Shown: positions 35,882 to 46,577 of the stretch, in pieces
Numbering within the stretch: the stretch's first letter is position 1
Layout of the letters: each line of letters starts with the position of its first letter
NCBI RefSeq assembly: GCF_003254475.1
Contig: NZ_QFYQ01000001.1
Coordinates: 2,542,001 to 2,606,000 of the forward strand
Direction: 5' to 3'
Length of the DNA stretch: 64,000 nucleotides
Source of the DNA: Phenylobacterium soli
GTDB taxonomy: Bacteria; Pseudomonadota; Alphaproteobacteria; Caulobacterales; Caulobacteraceae
Translations under genes and position numbers: made by a program
The notes under the pieces: model-generated
Seen by the model: the letters and a program-made list of their open reading frames with translations, nothing else
Told to the model about the DNA's origin: nothing
The model's database searches: none

Positions 35882-36655
35882 ATGCTGCTCGTCGAGAAGC
35901 CCCGCGAGGGCGTCGCCGTCGTCACCTTCAACCGCCCCGAGGCGATGAACGCGCTCTCCAAGGCGCTGCGCGCGGCGCTGAACAAGGCCTTCCGCGAACT
36001 CGACGCCGATCCGGCCGTGAAGGTGATCATCCTGACGGGCGCCGGCGAGCGCGCCTTCACCGCGGGGCTCGACCTGAAGGAGCTCGGGACCGATCCGCTC
36101 GGCATGGGGGCGGCCAACGCCACCTCTCCGGACGAGAACCCCGCCCTCGCCGTCCTCGACTGCAAGAAGCCGATCATCGGCGCGATCAACGGCGTCGCCA
36201 TCACCGGCGGCTTCGAGGTGGCGCTGGCCTGCGACGTGCTGCTCTGCTCGACCAATGCCCGCTTCGCCGACACCCACGCCCGCGTCGGCATCACCCCGGG
36301 CTGGGGCCTTTCCCAGAAGCTGTCGCGGGCCATCGGCCCCTACCGCGCCAAGGAGCTGTCGCTCACCGGCAACTTCCTGTCGGCCCAGCAGGCCTATGAC
36401 TGGGGCCTGGTGAACCGGGTGGTCGAGCCGGCCGAGCTGATGCCCGCCGCCCTGAAGATGGCCGAGGAGATGGCCAGCATCGAGACCGACATGCTGCTCA
36501 CCTACAAGGCGATGATCGACGACGGCTACAAGGTCAGCCTCGGCGAGGGCCTCAAGCTCGAGCACGATCGTTCCGTGGTCCACAACGCCAAGGTGACGCC
36601 AGAGATGGTCGAGGCCCGCCGCGCCGGCGTCCAGGCCCGCGGCCGCACCCAGTAG
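35882..36655 (+). CDS. Enoyl-CoA hydratase/isomerase family protein with one catalytic Glu replaced
   Basis: A 257-aa crotonase-fold protein. The oxyanion-hole segment is ERAFTAGLDLKEL and the second is NGVAITGGFEVALACD with Glu112, equivalent to the first catalytic Glu of rat enoyl-CoA hydratase. At the second Glu position (usually PE.LG) the sequence reads THARVG, with His132. The chemistry may therefore differ from normal hydration. GGAGGACC precedes the ATG. It diverges from eno and is followed by the DUF2804 gene after 53 bases. I leave the substrate open. Confidence 0.75.
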   Translation: MLLVEKPREGVAVVTFNRPEAMNALSKALRAALNKAFRELDADPAVKVIILTGAGERAFTAGLDLKELGTDPLGMGAANATSPDENPALAVLDCKKPIIGAINGVAITGGFEVALACDVLLCSTNARFADTHARVGITPGWGLSQKLSRAIGPYRAKELSLTGNFLSAQQAYDWGLVNRVVEPAELMPAALKMAEEMASIETDMLLTYKAMIDDGYKVSLGEGLKLEHDRSVVHNAKVTPEMVEARRAGVQARGRTQ

Positions 36656-36708
36656 CGCCGCCGGCGGCTAAGGCTAAGCTGTCTCTCGCTGCGGATTCGG
36701 GGGACATC

Positions 36709-37731
36709 ATGGCGCAGATCGAACTGGGACCAGGCGACCTTCTGGACGCCCGCGGGCGTCTGAGCGAGCCGGGCTGGGCCCGCCGCGAGGCGCGCCGCTA
36801 CAGCCGCGCTGCAATCGCCGCCTCGCCGCTGCGGATCAAGGAGTGGGACTACTACTGCGTCCTCGCCGGCGACTACGGCATCGCCACGGTCGTGGCCGAC
36901 AACGGCTATATGGGCTTTCTCTCCACCACCTGGCTCGACCTCAAGGGCCGCCAGGGGATCACCGACAGCGTCATCACGCCCTTCCCGCTCGGCCGGATGA
37001 AGATGCCGGCAAGCGCCGACGTCGGCGACATCGTCCAGGAGCATCCGCGGACCAGGCTCGCCTATCGTCACACGCCGGGCGGCCGCCACCTCTCCATCGA
37101 CTGTCCCGGCTTCATGAACGGCAAGGGCCTGAAGGCCGAGATCGATCTCGCCCAGCCGCCGATGGACCGGATGATGATCGCCACGCCGTGGCCGAAGGCG
37201 CCGAAGGCCTTCTACTACAACCAGAAGATCAACTGCATGGCCGCCACCGGCGAGGCGCGGCTGGGCGATGAGACCTACGCCTTCCGGCCCGACAGCGCTT
37301 TCGGCGTGCTGGACTGGGGACGCGGCGTCTGGACCTATCACAACGTCTGGTACTGGGGCTCGGCCTCGGGGCTCGTGGACGGCAAGCCGTTCGGCTTCAA
37401 CATCGGTTACGGCTTCGGCGACACCTCGGCCGCCTCCGAGAACATGGTCTTCGTGGACGGCGTCGCTCACAAGCTCGACCAGGTGACCTTCCACATCCCG
37501 ACAGGGACATACGACGGCGCGCCGTGGCGCTTCTCCAGCAACGACGGGCGCCTGGAGATGACCTTCGAGCCGATCCTCGATCGCGCCGACAAGACCGATC
37601 TCAAGATCATCCGCAACATCGGCCACCAGGTGTTCGGCCGCTTCTCCGGGACCGCGGTGCTCGACGACGGCCGCAAGGTGACCTTTCACGACCTGCTCGG
37701 CTTCGCCGAGGAGATCGAGAACGCGTGGTAG
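36709..37731 (+). CDS. DUF2804 family protein
   Basis: A 340-aa protein matching the DUF2804 family in length and features: SEPGWARREARRYSRAAIAASPLRIKEWDYY near the start, the beta-rich middle with TPWPKAPKAFYYNQKINCM, and GVLDWGRGVWTYHNVWYWGSASG. The fold resembles carbohydrate- or lipid-binding beta-sandwich proteins, but no function is known to me. There is no signal peptide or membrane helix. It is 53 bases downstream of the enoyl-CoA hydratase homologue on the same strand and ends near a strong hairpin. Confidence 0.75.
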   Translation: MAQIELGPGDLLDARGRLSEPGWARREARRYSRAAIAASPLRIKEWDYYCVLAGDYGIATVVADNGYMGFLSTTWLDLKGRQGITDSVITPFPLGRMKMPASADVGDIVQEHPRTRLAYRHTPGGRHLSIDCPGFMNGKGLKAEIDLAQPPMDRMMIATPWPKAPKAFYYNQKINCMAATGEARLGDETYAFRPDSAFGVLDWGRGVWTYHNVWYWGSASGLVDGKPFGFNIGYGFGDTSAASENMVFVDGVAHKLDQVTFHIPTGTYDGAPWRFSSNDGRLEMTFEPILDRADKTDLKIIRNIGHQVFGRFSGTAVLDDGRKVTFHDLLGFAEEIENAW

Positions 37732-37757
37732 CCCGGACCGGCGGGGCGCGAATCAAA

Positions 37758-37784
37758 ACGCCGGCCGCGTGGCGCGACCGGCGT
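37758..37784. terminator. Strong bidirectional GC hairpin between DUF2804 and rpmF
   Basis: ACGCCGG-C-CGCG and CGCG-A-CCGGCGT form an 11-bp stem with one C-A mismatch around the loop TGG. On the minus strand it is followed by TTTTGATT, a good terminator for rpmF; on the plus strand it can also end the DUF2804 transcript. Confidence 0.7.
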
Positions 37785-37813
37785 CGAAATTCGGCTCCTC
37801 GAGTGGAGGAGGC

Positions 37814-37996
37814 TTAGTCTTCCTTGGGCGTCAGGACCTGGCGGCCCTTGTACATGCCGGTCTTCAGATCGACGTGGTGCGGCCGCTTCAGCTCGCCGGT
37901 CTCCTTGTCCTCGACGTAGGAGTTGGCGCCGAGCGCGTGGTGCGAACGCCGCATGTTGCGCCGGGACGGCGAGGTTTTTCGCTTAGGAACGGCCAT
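37814..37996 (-). CDS. rpmF: Ribosomal protein bL32
   Basis: A 60-aa ribosomal protein. The N-terminus [21 protein letters not shown] is the L32 signature, and the core [20 protein letters not shown] is typical. The zinc-binding Cys of some L32 proteins is absent, as in other proteobacteria. The ATG at 37996 is chosen over an upstream in-frame Met because L32 always begins with [11 protein letters not shown] sequence. It is followed by a strong terminator. pyrG lies 109 bases upstream of the stop of this gene's transcript unit, on the same strand. Confidence 0.95.
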   Translation of the reverse strand: MAVPKRKTSPSRRNMRRSHHALGANSYVEDKETGELKRPHHVDLKTGMYKGRQVLTPKED

Positions 37997-38105
37997 CGGA
38001 GTATCTCGCGGGCGTGAAAAAGATTGCGGCGGCCTGGCCAGGGACTGGCAGGCCGCCGACGTGAGCGCGGGTGTATGCATGAAACCGCCCGCGCAATCAA
38101 GGGCG

Positions 38106-39749
<1,644 letters not shown>

Positions 39750-39810
39750 TCAGGTTAGCAGCGATTCGCCCCGGACGAGGCTCAAAAGAGAACGCTTATC
39801 CACGGGAAGA

Positions 39811-40248
39811 TCAGGGCTTGGCGGGAGCGGCCGGGGCGGGCTGCGTCTGCTGGCCCTCGCCCAGGAACGGATTGTGCACGGTGGGCTGCGGCGCCTGGAA
39901 CGGCGCCGGCTGCGGGGCGCCGGGCTGGCCGGCCGGGGCGGGCTGCTGTTGCGGCGGCTGGTTCAGGGTCGCCGGGTTGATCGCGTCAACCTTCAGCCGG
40001 TCGACGACCGAGGCCGCGCCGCGCTCGCGGCCCGCCAGCAGGGTGAGCGTCAGGGCCAGGGCGAAGAAGACACCGCCCAGGATCCAGGTGGTGCGGGTCA
40101 GAAGGTCCCCTGCCCCGCGCGCCGTCATGAAACCCGACGGACCGCCGCCCATGCCCAGGGCTCCGCCTTCGGACCGCTGCAGCAGCACCACGACGATCAG
40201 CATCACGCTGACGATGACCTGGAGGATGAGCAGGAGATTCAGAAGCAT
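39811..40248 (-). CDS. secG: Protein translocase subunit SecG
   Basis: A 145-aa membrane protein. The two helices are residues 2-22 (LLNLLLILQVIVSVMLIVVVL) and about 55-72, separated by the family loop LQRSEGGALGMGGG. The C-terminal 70 residues are a Pro/Gln/Ala-rich tail, longer than E. coli SecG (110 aa). It forms the SecYEG channel for protein export. The ATG at 40248 is 33 bases inside a longer reading; the start is set by the helix position and the AAGGG upstream. It precedes pyrG, and the GNAT gene diverges. Confidence 0.92.
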   Translation of the reverse strand: MLLNLLLILQVIVSVMLIVVVLLQRSEGGALGMGGGPSGFMTARGAGDLLTRTTWILGGVFFALALTLTLLAGRERGAASVVDRLKVDAINPATLNQPPQQQPAPAGQPGAPQPAPFQAPQPTVHNPFLGEGQQTQPAPAAPAKP

Positions 40249-40363
40249 GGAGCCCTTGGTCCGGTGCGCTCGGGCGGTCACACCGCCGCGAAATGAAGCG
40301 GGCGCTCTATCAGGAAGCCGCCGCCATGGCCATACCTAGGACGTCACACACCTTTGACAAGCC

Positions 40364-40903
40364 ATGATTCCGTTCGCCAAGCGCCTCACCGTCCTGGAGA
40401 CCGAACGCCTGAGGCTCCAGCCGCTCATCGAGGCGGATGCGGCCGACATCTTCCCGCTGATGGGCGATCCGGAAGTCATGGCCTTCCTCGACATGCCGCA
40501 GACCGACGAGCCGGACCTCGTGGCCGAGCTCGTGCGCGCCCAGGTCGCCGCCATGGGCCAGGGCAAGGCGGTCTACTGGACCATCCGCACCCTCGATGGC
40601 GCGGACTTCGTCGGCTGCTGCGAACTCGCCGACATCGACCGCTGGCACAAGCGCGCCGAGATCGGCTTCATGCTCGGCCGCGGGAGCTGGGGCTCCGGCT
40701 ACGGCCACGAGGCGATGCAGGCGGTCGTGGCCTATGCCGCGGCCGGCGGCCTTCGCCGGCTCATCGCCACCATCCACCTCGGCAACCGGCGTTCCGAGAC
40801 GATCCTCGAGAAGCTCGGTTTCAAGGAGGAAGGCCTCTTGCGGGGCCATGTCCTGCGCGAGGGCGAGCGTCGCGACTGCCAGGTCTTCGGTCTTCTCCTG
40901 TAG
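40364..40903 (+). CDS. GNAT acetyltransferase, RimJ-like
   Basis: A 179-aa GNAT-fold protein. LETERLRLQPLIEADAADIF is the RimJ/RimL-type N-terminus. The acetyl-CoA pyrophosphate loop is GRGSWGSGYGHEAM, and GNRRSETILEKLGFKEEG is motif B. It probably acetylates an amine on a protein N-terminus or small molecule. The substrate cannot be read. It diverges from secG (116-base gap, with a GGCGGT-CAC-ACCGCC hairpin at 40273-40287) and is followed by the VOC gene. Confidence 0.85.
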   Translation: MIPFAKRLTVLETERLRLQPLIEADAADIFPLMGDPEVMAFLDMPQTDEPDLVAELVRAQVAAMGQGKAVYWTIRTLDGADFVGCCELADIDRWHKRAEIGFMLGRGSWGSGYGHEAMQAVVAYAAAGGLRRLIATIHLGNRRSETILEKLGFKEEGLLRGHVLREGERRDCQVFGLLL

Positions 40904-40940
40904 CGCGGCCGTGCCTATCTGCGGAGCTGGAGGGGTTCCG

Positions 40941-41354
40941 ATGAACAATCCGATCAAGGTGACCGGCTTCGACCACATCGTCCTGCGGGTGCGCGACAAG
41001 CAGGCCATGCTGGACTTCTATTGCGGCGTCCTCGGGCTCAGCGTCGATCGCGACCGGCCCGAGATCGGGCTCACCCACCTGCGCGCCGGGCCGCAGATGA
41101 TCGACCTCGTCACCCTCGACGGGCCGCTTGGCAAGGCGGGGGGCGCCGGGCCGGGCGTGGAGGCGCGCAATCTCGACCACTTCGCCTTGCAGGTGCGCCC
41201 GTTCGACGCCGATGCGATCCGCGGCCACCTGGCCGCCCATGCGGTGGCCATCGAGGACGAAGGCCAGCGCTACGGCGCTGACGGCGACGGCATGTCGCTC
41301 TACATCCGAGATCCGGAAGGCAACACGGTCGAGCTGAAGGGGCCTTCGGCCTAG
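40941..41354 (+). CDS. VOC-family protein (glyoxalase/dioxygenase superfamily)
   Basis: A 137-aa protein with one VOC domain made of two beta-alpha-beta-beta-beta modules. Metal-ligand candidates are in [15 protein letters not shown] (His), [10 protein letters not shown] (His) and [13 protein letters not shown] (Glu). It could be a glyoxalase-type lyase or an isomerase. Its length fits a single-domain member that dimerises. GGAGGGG precedes the ATG. It converges on purU, sharing CTAG with it (both stop codons overlap at 41351-41354). Confidence 0.8.
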   Translation: MNNPIKVTGFDHIVLRVRDKQAMLDFYCGVLGLSVDRDRPEIGLTHLRAGPQMIDLVTLDGPLGKAGGAGPGVEARNLDHFALQVRPFDADAIRGHLAAHAVAIEDEGQRYGADGDGMSLYIRDPEGNTVELKGPSA

Positions 41355-42205
41355 TCGGTGAAGACGACGGTCTTGCGGCCGTTCAGAAGCACCCGGTCGT
41401 CCAGCGTCCAGCGCACGGCGCGCGCCAGCACACGGCGTTCGATGTCGCGGCCCTTGCGGATCAGGGCGGCCGGCGTGTCGCGATGGGTGATGCGCTCGAC
41501 GTCCTGCTCGATGATCGGCCCCTCGTCGAGGTCCGGCGTGACGAAATGGGCCGTGGCGCCGATGACCTTCACGCCGCGGGCGTGCGCCTGATGGTACGGC
41601 CGCGCGCCCTTGAAGCCCGGCAGAAACGAGTGGTGGATGTTGATGCAGCGCCCGGCGAGCTTGGTCGCCAGCTCGTCCGACAGCACCTGCATGTAGCGGG
41701 CGAGGACCACCAGTTCGGTGCGGGTCTCCTCGATGAGCCCCCACAGCGCCCGCTCCTGCCCCGCCTTGGTCTGCGCCGTCACCGGCAGGTGATGGAAGGC
41801 GATGCCCTTGAGGTCTGTGTGCGGGAAGGTGCTCTCCGGATGGTTGGAGACCACCGCGGTGATGTCCATCGGTAGCTCGCCCTGCCGCCAGCGCCAGATG
41901 AGGTCCGACAGGCAATGGTCGGTCTGGGAGGCGAGGATCATCACCCGCCGCCGTTCGTCGGCGCCCCTGAGCCGCCACTCCATCCCGAGCTCGCCCGCCA
42001 GGCGCTCGAACTCGGCCTTCAGAGCGTCCGCGTCCCGCGCGCCCGGATCGAACACGGTGCGCATGAAGAACCGCCCCGTCTCCGGGTCGTCGTACTGCTG
42101 GGCGTCGAGGATGTTGGCCCCGCGCTCGAACAGGAAGCCCGAGACCCGCGCCACGATGCCGGTCCGGTCGGGGCACGACAGGGTGAGTATGACGGAGCGG
42201 CTCAT
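41351..42205 (-). CDS. purU: Formyltetrahydrofolate deformylase
   Basis: A 284-aa enzyme that hydrolyses 10-formyl-THF to THF and formate. The N-terminal ACT domain begins [21 protein letters not shown]. The formyltransferase-like domain has [19 protein letters not shown] (Asn-His catalytic pair) and TPDLDEGPI with the catalytic Asp. These match PurU rather than PurN because of the ACT domain. It follows tpiA on the same strand after 10 bases and converges on the VOC gene. Confidence 0.95.
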   Translation of the reverse strand: MSRSVILTLSCPDRTGIVARVSGFLFERGANILDAQQYDDPETGRFFMRTVFDPGARDADALKAEFERLAGELGMEWRLRGADERRRVMILASQTDHCLSDLIWRWRQGELPMDITAVVSNHPESTFPHTDLKGIAFHHLPVTAQTKAGQERALWGLIEETRTELVVLARYMQVLSDELATKLAGRCINIHHSFLPGFKGARPYHQAHARGVKVIGATAHFVTPDLDEGPIIEQDVERITHRDTPAALIRKGRDIERRVLARAVRWTLDDRVLLNGRKTVVFTD

Positions 42206-42215
42206 AGCCTCTGCC

Positions 42216-42959
42216 CTAGAGGGCGTTGACGATGGCCAGGAAGTCGGTCGCCTTCAGGGAGGCCCCGCCGACCAGCGCCCCGCCAACCTCGGCGGCGTGC
42301 AGGATCTCCTCGGCGTTGGAAGGCTTCACCGAGCCGCCATAGAGGATCGCCACGCCCTCGCCCGCCGCGCCGAACTTCTCCTTCAGCGTCGCCCGGATGG
42401 CGCGGTGCATCTCCTCGATCTCGGCCGTGGTCGGGGTGAGGCCCGTCCCGATCGCCCACACCGGCTCGTAGGCCACCGAGAAGGGCTTGCCGGTCAGTTC
42501 GGCGGGCAGCGAGCCGCGGACCTGGTCGGTGACGACGGGCAGCGCGCGGCCGCCGTTGCGCTCTTCCAGGGTCTCGCCCACGCAGACGATGGGCTCGAGC
42601 CCCGCACGCAGGGCCGCCTGGACCTTTCGGGAGACGATCTCGTCGGTCTCGCGATAGCCGGTGCGCCGCTCGGAGTGGCCGAGGATCACCATCTGGGCCC
42701 CCGCGTCCTTCAGCATCTGGGCCGAGACGTCGCCGGTGAAGGCGCCGAAGTCGTCCCAGTGGGCGTCCTGGCCGCCGACCAGCACCCGCGAGCCGGCCAG
42801 CATTTCGCACATCTGGTGGATCAGGAGGCTCGGCGGGCAGATGGCCACGCGGCCCTTGGCCTCCTTGGCGCCCTCGGCGATGGCGACCGCCTCGCTCAGC
42901 GAGGCCCGCAGGCCGTTCATCTTCCAGTTTCCGGCGATCAGCGGCACGGGCGCGGTCAT
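42216..42959 (-). CDS. tpiA: Triosephosphate isomerase
   Basis: A 247-aa TIM-barrel enzyme. The Asn-Lys pair is in AGNWKMNGL, the catalytic His in [12 protein letters not shown], the catalytic Glu in [10 protein letters not shown], and the phosphate loop in YGGSVKPSN. The length is that of bacterial TpiA. It is transcribed with purU (10-base gap) and diverges from the ppiD-like gene; the divergent region of 155 bases holds promoters for both. Confidence 0.97.
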   Translation of the reverse strand: MTAPVPLIAGNWKMNGLRASLSEAVAIAEGAKEAKGRVAICPPSLLIHQMCEMLAGSRVLVGGQDAHWDDFGAFTGDVSAQMLKDAGAQMVILGHSERRTGYRETDEIVSRKVQAALRAGLEPIVCVGETLEERNGGRALPVVTDQVRGSLPAELTGKPFSVAYEPVWAIGTGLTPTTAEIEEMHRAIRATLKEKFGAAGEGVAILYGGSVKPSNAEEILHAAEVGGALVGGASLKATDFLAIVNAL

Positions 42960-43114
42960 CGGGCCTCCCTGGCTCTCTCGTTGAAGTTCGTGGCGTTCAA
43001 GTTCGTCAGGCGGCGCGGTTAAGGCATGGCGAGCGCTCTGTCACGCGCTTGCGGTGGCTTGGGGGCCTCCACTATACCGGCCAGTCTGTTCGCGCCCCCC
43101 CGGAAAGGGATCCG
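42960..43114. other. Divergent intergenic region tpiA / ppiD-like
   Basis: The 155 bases contain a degenerate 15-bp tandem (AAGTTCGT at 42984-42991 and 42999-43006) and, toward the ppiD-like gene, TTGCGG (43049-43054) with TATACC (43073-43078) spaced 18 bases, a weak promoter. The ppiD-like gene has GGAAAGGGA as a ribosome-binding site. Confidence 0.35.
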
Positions 43115-45037
43115 ATGCTCGCCGCCATTCGCGCCTTCGCGAAGACCTGGGTCGCCGCCGTCCTGTTCGGCATCCTGATCATCAGCTTCGCGCTATGGGG
43201 CATCCGCGACGTGTTTCGCGGCCGCATCAGCGACGCGGTCATCGTCGCCGGCTCCCGCACGATGAACTCGGCTCAGTACAAGCGCGAGTTCGACCAGCAG
43301 AAGTCGCGCCTCGAGCAGCAGTACGGCCAGCCGATTCCCACCGAGGTTGCCTCCGCCAACGGGCTGGACACCCAGGTGCTGCAAGGGCTCGCGACGCGCG
43401 AATCCTTCGCCGAGCTGCTGCGCAAGATCGGCCTGCAGCCGTCGGACAAGCTGGTGGTCGCCGAGATCGAGAAGATCCCGGCCTTCTTCGACCAGGTCTC
43501 CGGCCGTTTCGACAAGAAGTCCTATGCCCAGCGGCTGGCCGACAACGGCCTCACCGTGCCGGCGTTCGAGCAGATGATCCGCGACGACATCGCCCAGCAG
43601 CATCTGATGATGGGCGTCGCCAGCGGCCTGGCCATGCCGCGCGCCTACACCGCCATGGCCGCGGTCTACGGCCTCGAGAACCGCGACGTGGCTCTGATCC
43701 AGGTGGGTCCGTCGAGCGTCGCCCAGCCGGCCGCGCCGACGGACGAGCAGCTCACCGCCTTCATGAAGGAGAACGCGGCCCAGCTCCTGCGGCCCGAGTT
43801 CCGCGCCCTCTCGGTCGTCCGCTTCAGCCCCGACCAGGTCCAGCCCGGCCCCGTGGACGAGGCCGAGGTGATGAAACGCTACAACTTCCGCAAGGACACC
43901 CTCTCCAAGCCGGAGACCCGCACGGTCGTGCAGATCCCGGCCAAGGACGCCGCCGCCGCCGCGCAGATCACCGCTCGCCTGGCCAAGGGCGAGGCGCCCG
44001 CCGCCATCGCCAGGTCCCTCGGCGTCGACGCGATCACCTATCCGCAGAAGCCGCAGAGCGCGATCCCGGACCGCAAGGTGGCCGCTGCGGCCTTCCAGAT
44101 GAAGCAGGGCCAGGTGCAGACCGTCCAGGGCGACCTCGGTCAGGCCGTGGTCCGCGTCGATCAGGTCGTGCCCGGCCACGAGGTGACGCTGGCCGAGATC
44201 CGTCCGGCCCTCGAGGCCGAAGTCCGCAAGGACGCCGCCACCGCCAAGGTGGACGCCCTCTCCCAGACCTATGACGATGCTCACGCCAAGGGCGCGACCC
44301 TGGCCGAAGCGGCCCAGAAGGCCGGCGTTCCGGTCATCTCCATCCCGCCCGTCGCCAAGCAGGGTCTCGACCAGCAGGCCAAGCCGGTGCCGGGCCTGTC
44401 GCAGAAGCTGCTGGAGACGGCCTTCTCCCTGCCCGCCGGCGGCGAGAGCGAACTCGTGGACGCCGGCAACGGCGAATATTTCGCGGTGCGCGTCGAGAAG
44501 GTGATCCCGCCGGCCGTGCCGCCGCTGGCCGAGATCAAGCCGCAGCTCACCAAGGCCTGGACGATGCGCGAGCTCGCCAAGCGCATGGAAGCCAAGGCCG
44601 GCGAACTCCTGGCGCGGGTGAAGAAAGGCGAGAGCCTGGACGCCGTCGCGGCCTCCGCCGGCCTGAAGGTCACCCACCTCACCGGCCTCAGCCGTCAGAC
44701 CGCCGCCCAGAATCCGGCGGCCTCGCAGGAGGTCCTGGCAAACACCTTCTCCGGCAAGCAGGGCGACGCCTTCAGCGCACGCGACAAGGAGTTCGGCTAT
44801 GTGGTCGGCAAGATCGAGAGCGTGAAGATCGCTGACGCCACCGCCCTCGCCCAGGCCGCCGAACAGGTCCGGCCGCAGATGTCGATGGCCTTCCTGCGCG
44901 AACTCGAGGAAGCGGCCCGCGACGGCGCCCGCGCCAAGATCAAGCCGCGGATCGACACCGACCGGGCCCGCGCCGCCCTGGGCCTCGAGCCCGCCGAGGC
45001 GACCAAGGGCGGGGCCAAGCCGGGACCCGCGAAGTGA
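43115..45037 (+). CDS. PpiD/SurA-type periplasmic foldase, membrane-anchored
   Basis: A 640-aa protein. One N-terminal helix (residues 10-32, TWVAAVLFGILIISFALWGI) anchors it in the inner membrane; a SurA_N-like domain follows (FDQVSGRFDKKSYAQRLADNG). About residue 245-385 resembles a parvulin-like PPIase domain, but typical parvulin core residues are weak. It probably folds outer-membrane proteins at the Sec exit. The ATG at 43115 is set by the helix; an in-frame Met 66 bases upstream would add a tail. GGAAAGGGA lies before the ATG. trpE starts inside its stop codon (GTGA). Confidence 0.85.
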   Translation: MLAAIRAFAKTWVAAVLFGILIISFALWGIRDVFRGRISDAVIVAGSRTMNSAQYKREFDQQKSRLEQQYGQPIPTEVASANGLDTQVLQGLATRESFAELLRKIGLQPSDKLVVAEIEKIPAFFDQVSGRFDKKSYAQRLADNGLTVPAFEQMIRDDIAQQHLMMGVASGLAMPRAYTAMAAVYGLENRDVALIQVGPSSVAQPAAPTDEQLTAFMKENAAQLLRPEFRALSVVRFSPDQVQPGPVDEAEVMKRYNFRKDTLSKPETRTVVQIPAKDAAAAAQITARLAKGEAPAAIARSLGVDAITYPQKPQSAIPDRKVAAAAFQMKQGQVQTVQGDLGQAVVRVDQVVPGHEVTLAEIRPALEAEVRKDAATAKVDALSQTYDDAHAKGATLAEAAQKAGVPVISIPPVAKQGLDQQAKPVPGLSQKLLETAFSLPAGGESELVDAGNGEYFAVRVEKVIPPAVPPLAEIKPQLTKAWTMRELAKRMEAKAGELLARVKKGESLDAVAASAGLKVTHLTGLSRQTAAQNPAASQEVLANTFSGKQGDAFSARDKEFGYVVGKIESVKIADATALAQAAEQVRPQMSMAFLRELEEAARDGARAKIKPRIDTDRARAALGLEPAEATKGGAKPGPAK

Positions 45038-46566
45038 CGCCCGAGCCCTCGTTTACAGACTTCGAGAAGACCTATGCGCGGGGCGCTCCCCAGCTCGTCT
45101 GGACGCGCCTGATCGACGACCTCGAGACCCCGGTCTCGGCCTATCTGAAGATCGGACACGGCCGGCCCTACGCCTTCCTGTTCGAATCCGTCGAGGGCGG
45201 CGCCTGGCGCGGCCGCTATTCGATCATCACCCTCGATCCCGACCTCGTCTGGCGTTGCCGCGGCGACCAGGCCGAGGTTGCCGAGGGCGAGGACATCGCC
45301 GCCGGGCGATTCAAGCCGCAGCCGGGCGGCGCCCTGGATTCCCTCCGCGACCTCGTCGCCGCGTCGCGGATCGACCTGCCCGAAGGCGTGCCGCCGATGG
45401 CCGGCGGCGTCTTCGGCGCCATCGGCTACGACATGATCCGGCTGGTCGAGCATCTGCCGAACCCGCCGAAGGATACGCTGGGCCTGCCGGACGGCGTCAT
45501 GACGCGGCCGTCGATCGTCGCGGTCTTCGATTCGATCGGACAGGAGATCCTGCTGGCCACCCCGGTGCGCCCCGGCAAGGAGAGCGCCCGCGACGCCTAC
45601 GCCGCCGCCCAGGGCCGCCTGGCGGGCGTCGTCGCGGACTTGCGCCATCCGACCCCGCGCCTGCTCGGCAACGGCCAGCCGCAGCCCGATCGCTTCACCA
45701 CCCCGGTGAGCCGGGAGGACTATCGCAAGGTGGTCGAAAAGGCGAAGGAGTACATCCGCGCCGGCGACATCTTCCAGGTGGTGCCGAGTCACCGCTTCCG
45801 CGCGCCCTTCGAGCCGGATCCCTTCGCGCTCTATCGATCGCTGCGGCGGACGAACCCCTCGCCGTTCCTGTTCTTCCTGAACTTCGGGGATTTCCAGCTC
45901 GCCGGCTCGTCGCCGGAGATCCTGGTCCGCCTGCGCGACGGCAAGATCACCATCCGCCCGATCGCCGGCACCCGTCCGCGCGGCGCGACGCCGGAGGAGG
46001 ACGCGCGGCTGGAGCAGGAGCTGATCGCCGATCCCAAGGAGCGGGCCGAGCACCTCATGCTGCTCGATCTCGGCCGCAACGACGTGGGCCGCGTGGCCAT
46101 GCTCAAGCAGGCCGGCGCCAACGAGCCGCCGCAGACCGCGCGCGGGCCCCGCGTGCGCGTCACCGACAGCTTCTTCGTCGAGCGTTACAGCCACGTGATG
46201 CACCTCGTCTCCAACGTCGAGGGCGACGCGCCCGAGGGGCTGGACCCCGTCGACGTGGTGATGGCCGCCCTCCCCGCCGGCACGCTTTCGGGCGCGCCGA
46301 AGGTGCGGGCCATGGAGATCATCGACGAGCTGGAAGTCGAGAAGCGCGGCATCGGCTACGCCGGCGGCGTCGGCTATTTCGGCTGCGATGGCTCGGTGGA
46401 CACCTGCATCGTCCTGCGCACGGCGCTGTTCAAAGACGGGATGATGTACGTTCAGGCGGGCGGCGGCGTGGTGGCGGACTCCGATCCGGACGCCGAATAC
46501 GACGAGACCCAGCACAAGGCCCGCGCCCTGCGCCGCGCAGCCGAGGAAAGCTGGCGGTTCGTCTGA
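45034..46566 (+). CDS. trpE: Anthranilate synthase component I (GTG start)
   Basis: A 510-aa chorismate-binding enzyme. RPIAGTRPRG binds chorismate, LLDLGRNDVGRVA holds the conserved Asp, and GYAGGVGYFGCDGSVDTC closes the site. The N-terminal domain carries the Trp-feedback region (GRYSIITLDPDLVW). It starts at GTG 45034, overlapping the ppiD-like stop by four bases. A membrane-protein gene is read on the opposite strand between it and trpG, so the trp genes are split. Confidence 0.96.
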   Translation: MTPEPSFTDFEKTYARGAPQLVWTRLIDDLETPVSAYLKIGHGRPYAFLFESVEGGAWRGRYSIITLDPDLVWRCRGDQAEVAEGEDIAAGRFKPQPGGALDSLRDLVAASRIDLPEGVPPMAGGVFGAIGYDMIRLVEHLPNPPKDTLGLPDGVMTRPSIVAVFDSIGQEILLATPVRPGKESARDAYAAAQGRLAGVVADLRHPTPRLLGNGQPQPDRFTTPVSREDYRKVVEKAKEYIRAGDIFQVVPSHRFRAPFEPDPFALYRSLRRTNPSPFLFFLNFGDFQLAGSSPEILVRLRDGKITIRPIAGTRPRGATPEEDARLEQELIADPKERAEHLMLLDLGRNDVGRVAMLKQAGANEPPQTARGPRVRVTDSFFVERYSHVMHLVSNVEGDAPEGLDPVDVVMAALPAGTLSGAPKVRAMEIIDELEVEKRGIGYAGGVGYFGCDGSVDTCIVLRTALFKDGMMYVQAGGGVVADSDPDAEYDETQHKARALRRAAEESWRFV

Positions 46567-46577
46567 GCCGCTGCGCC

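Noticed and set aside
42984..43006. Possible LexA boxes in the tpiA/ppiD-like gap because of repeated GTTC
   Set aside because: The GTTC elements are spaced by 9, 6 and 15 bases between starts, never by the 11 that GTTC-N7-GTTC needs.
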